DNA of 64,000 nucleotides from Paenibacillus sonchi (lineage in GTDB: Bacteria; Bacillota; Bacilli; Paenibacillales; Paenibacillaceae), in NCBI RefSeq assembly GCF_016772475.1, contig NZ_CP068595.1, positions 6,634,001 through 6,698,000 of the forward strand, in the 5' to 3' direction. Positions within the stretch are counted from its first letter, which is position 1. Each line of letters begins with the position of its first letter. Shown in pieces: positions 63,261 to 64,000 of this stretch. The position numbers were made by a program, and so were the translations under genes. Under the pieces are notes generated by a model. It ran no database searches. It was given only the letters and a program-made list of their open reading frames with translations, and had not been told where the DNA came from.

Positions 63261-64000
63261 ATGAAAATATTGGTGTACGGGGCCGGAGTGTTGGGAAGCT
63301 ACTTAGCCCATGTGCTGGTGCGGGGAGGCAACAATGTGACCATGCTGGCCAGGGGAGCGCGGCTGGATGAATTGCAAAAGAACGGCAATGTGATCCGGCA
63401 TTATTTTCAGTTCCGTACCACGGCCGATAAAGTACATGTGATCAGTGAACTGCAGCCGGAGGATATTTATGACCTTGTTTTTGTCGTGATGAAATATCCC
63501 GATTTCCATTCGGTACTGCCTGCACTTGCAGCGAACCACAGCAGCCGGGTGGTACTCGTAGGGAATAATGCCAACCCCACAGAGATGAAGGATTATTTGC
63601 AGGCCAACAGTCCGGTTGAAAAGCAGGTTGCCTTTGGATTCCAAGTGAGTGGCGGATGGAGGGAGCCCGGCCGGATGTTCTGCGTGCGTGGACCCCAGGT
63701 GCAAATGACCATCGGCGGCCTGGGTGAAGATTTGCCTTGGCGGACGGTGATTGACCAGGCTTTTGTGAACACCAAATATAAATTGGTCTATCAACAGAAC
63801 ATGGATGAATGGCTGAAAAGCCACTTTATGATGATCCTGCCTTTGAATTTCATTGCGCCTGCCTACAACGGTGATTTGCGCAAGGCTGTAAAAGACAATA
63901 AGCTGCTTCATCAGGTCATTGCTGCTGTAGATGAGGGCCATCAAGTCTTGGAGAAGCTCGGATATACGGTTACGCCTGCAAGTCAACTGAAATTAGCCCG
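63261..64000 (+). CDS. Ketopantoate reductase (ApbA/PanE)-like protein, cut by window end
   Basis: The first 246 residues are present. The Rossmann motif MKILVYGAGVLGSYLAHVLV opens the protein, followed by LARGARLDELQKNG and YDLVFVVMKYPDFHSVLPAL, and the middle region FGFQVSGGWREPG matches the ApbA/PanE fold. GGAGGAGC precedes the ATG by six bases. The classic role is NADPH-dependent reduction of ketopantoate, but many TetR-linked paralogues of this family reduce other substrates. panBCD are elsewhere in the window. The C-terminus lies outside. Confidence 0.82.
   Translation, partial: MKILVYGAGVLGSYLAHVLVRGGNNVTMLARGARLDELQKNGNVIRHYFQFRTTADKVHVISELQPEDIYDLVFVVMKYPDFHSVLPALAANHSSRVVLVGNNANPTEMKDYLQANSPVEKQVAFGFQVSGGWREPGRMFCVRGPQVQMTIGGLGEDLPWRTVIDQAFVNTKYKLVYQQNMDEWLKSHFMMILPLNFIAPAYNGDLRKAVKDNKLLHQVIAAVDEGHQVLEKLGYTVTPASQLKLA

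Overview
The window looks like the chromosome of a Paenibacillus-type, spore-forming Gram-positive bacterium. No rRNA gene, tRNA gene, phage, insertion sequence or CRISPR array was found. The evidence for the assignment is: YesM/YesN two-component genes with lipoprotein solute-binding partners; amidases with copper-amine-oxidase-like stalk domains; an SLH-domain surface protein; bacillithiol genes; a menaquinol:cytochrome c reductase operon; a proline T-box leader; and strong GGAGG ribosome sites, often with TTG or GTG starts. Gene order from about 29.9 to 58 kb follows the Bacillus subtilis dnaD-asnS-ypmB-dinG-pan-birA-cca-bsh-mgsA-dapB-ypj-qcr block, with lineage-specific insertions.

Layout. 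0-5.9 kb: sugar-sensing yesN-yesM-binding protein-mglB cluster (minus). 6.4-12 kb: GNAT acetyltransferase, purT and a two-module dynamin (dynA). 12.2-13.1 kb: SRPBCC-ArsR pair (plus) with its probable operator. 13.5-21.4 kb: small protein, nth, SLH surface protein, GerMN lipoprotein and two tandem wall amidases. 21.6-25.1 kb: leuCD divergent from a LysR regulator. 25.1-29.8 kb: repeats, then T-box-controlled proBA and proC. 29.9-34.1 kb: dnaD, asnS, ackA and a 3-hydroxybutyryl-CoA dehydrogenase gene. 34.2-39.2 kb: FtsH-like protease with a membrane partner, ypmB, an mtaD-type deaminase and rex. 39.5-45.5 kb: dinG, a TPR gene and panBCD behind an attenuator-like leader. 45.7-52.1 kb: birA, cca, bshA, bshB1, mgsA, dapB, a TPR gene and mazG. 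52.3-58.3 kb: yitT (plus), ypjB, ypjA, qcrCBA, a DUF2487 protein and an IDEAL protein. 58.2-64 kb: gamma-carbonic-anhydrase-like protein, an unknown protein, a histidine phosphatase, an ECF sigma/anti-sigma pair, and a TetR regulator divergent from a ketopantoate-reductase-like gene cut by the window end.

The strongest anomaly is that seven genes (dynA, the SRPBCC gene, the SLH gene, proB, rex, dinG and the anti-sigma factor) are each broken by one frameshift. In every case one extra G/C in a short G/C run restores a family-like full-length protein. Uniform direction and context point to homopolymer under-calling in the assembly rather than gene decay. The second theme is that several unrelated intergenic repeat families share a unit of about 51-52 bp.

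Functional links: proBAC and leuCD are amino-acid biosynthesis; panBCD and the PanE-like protein concern pantothenate; rex and the qcr operon concern redox and respiration; bshA/bshB1 make bacillithiol; the SLH protein, GerMN lipoprotein and amidases belong to the envelope.
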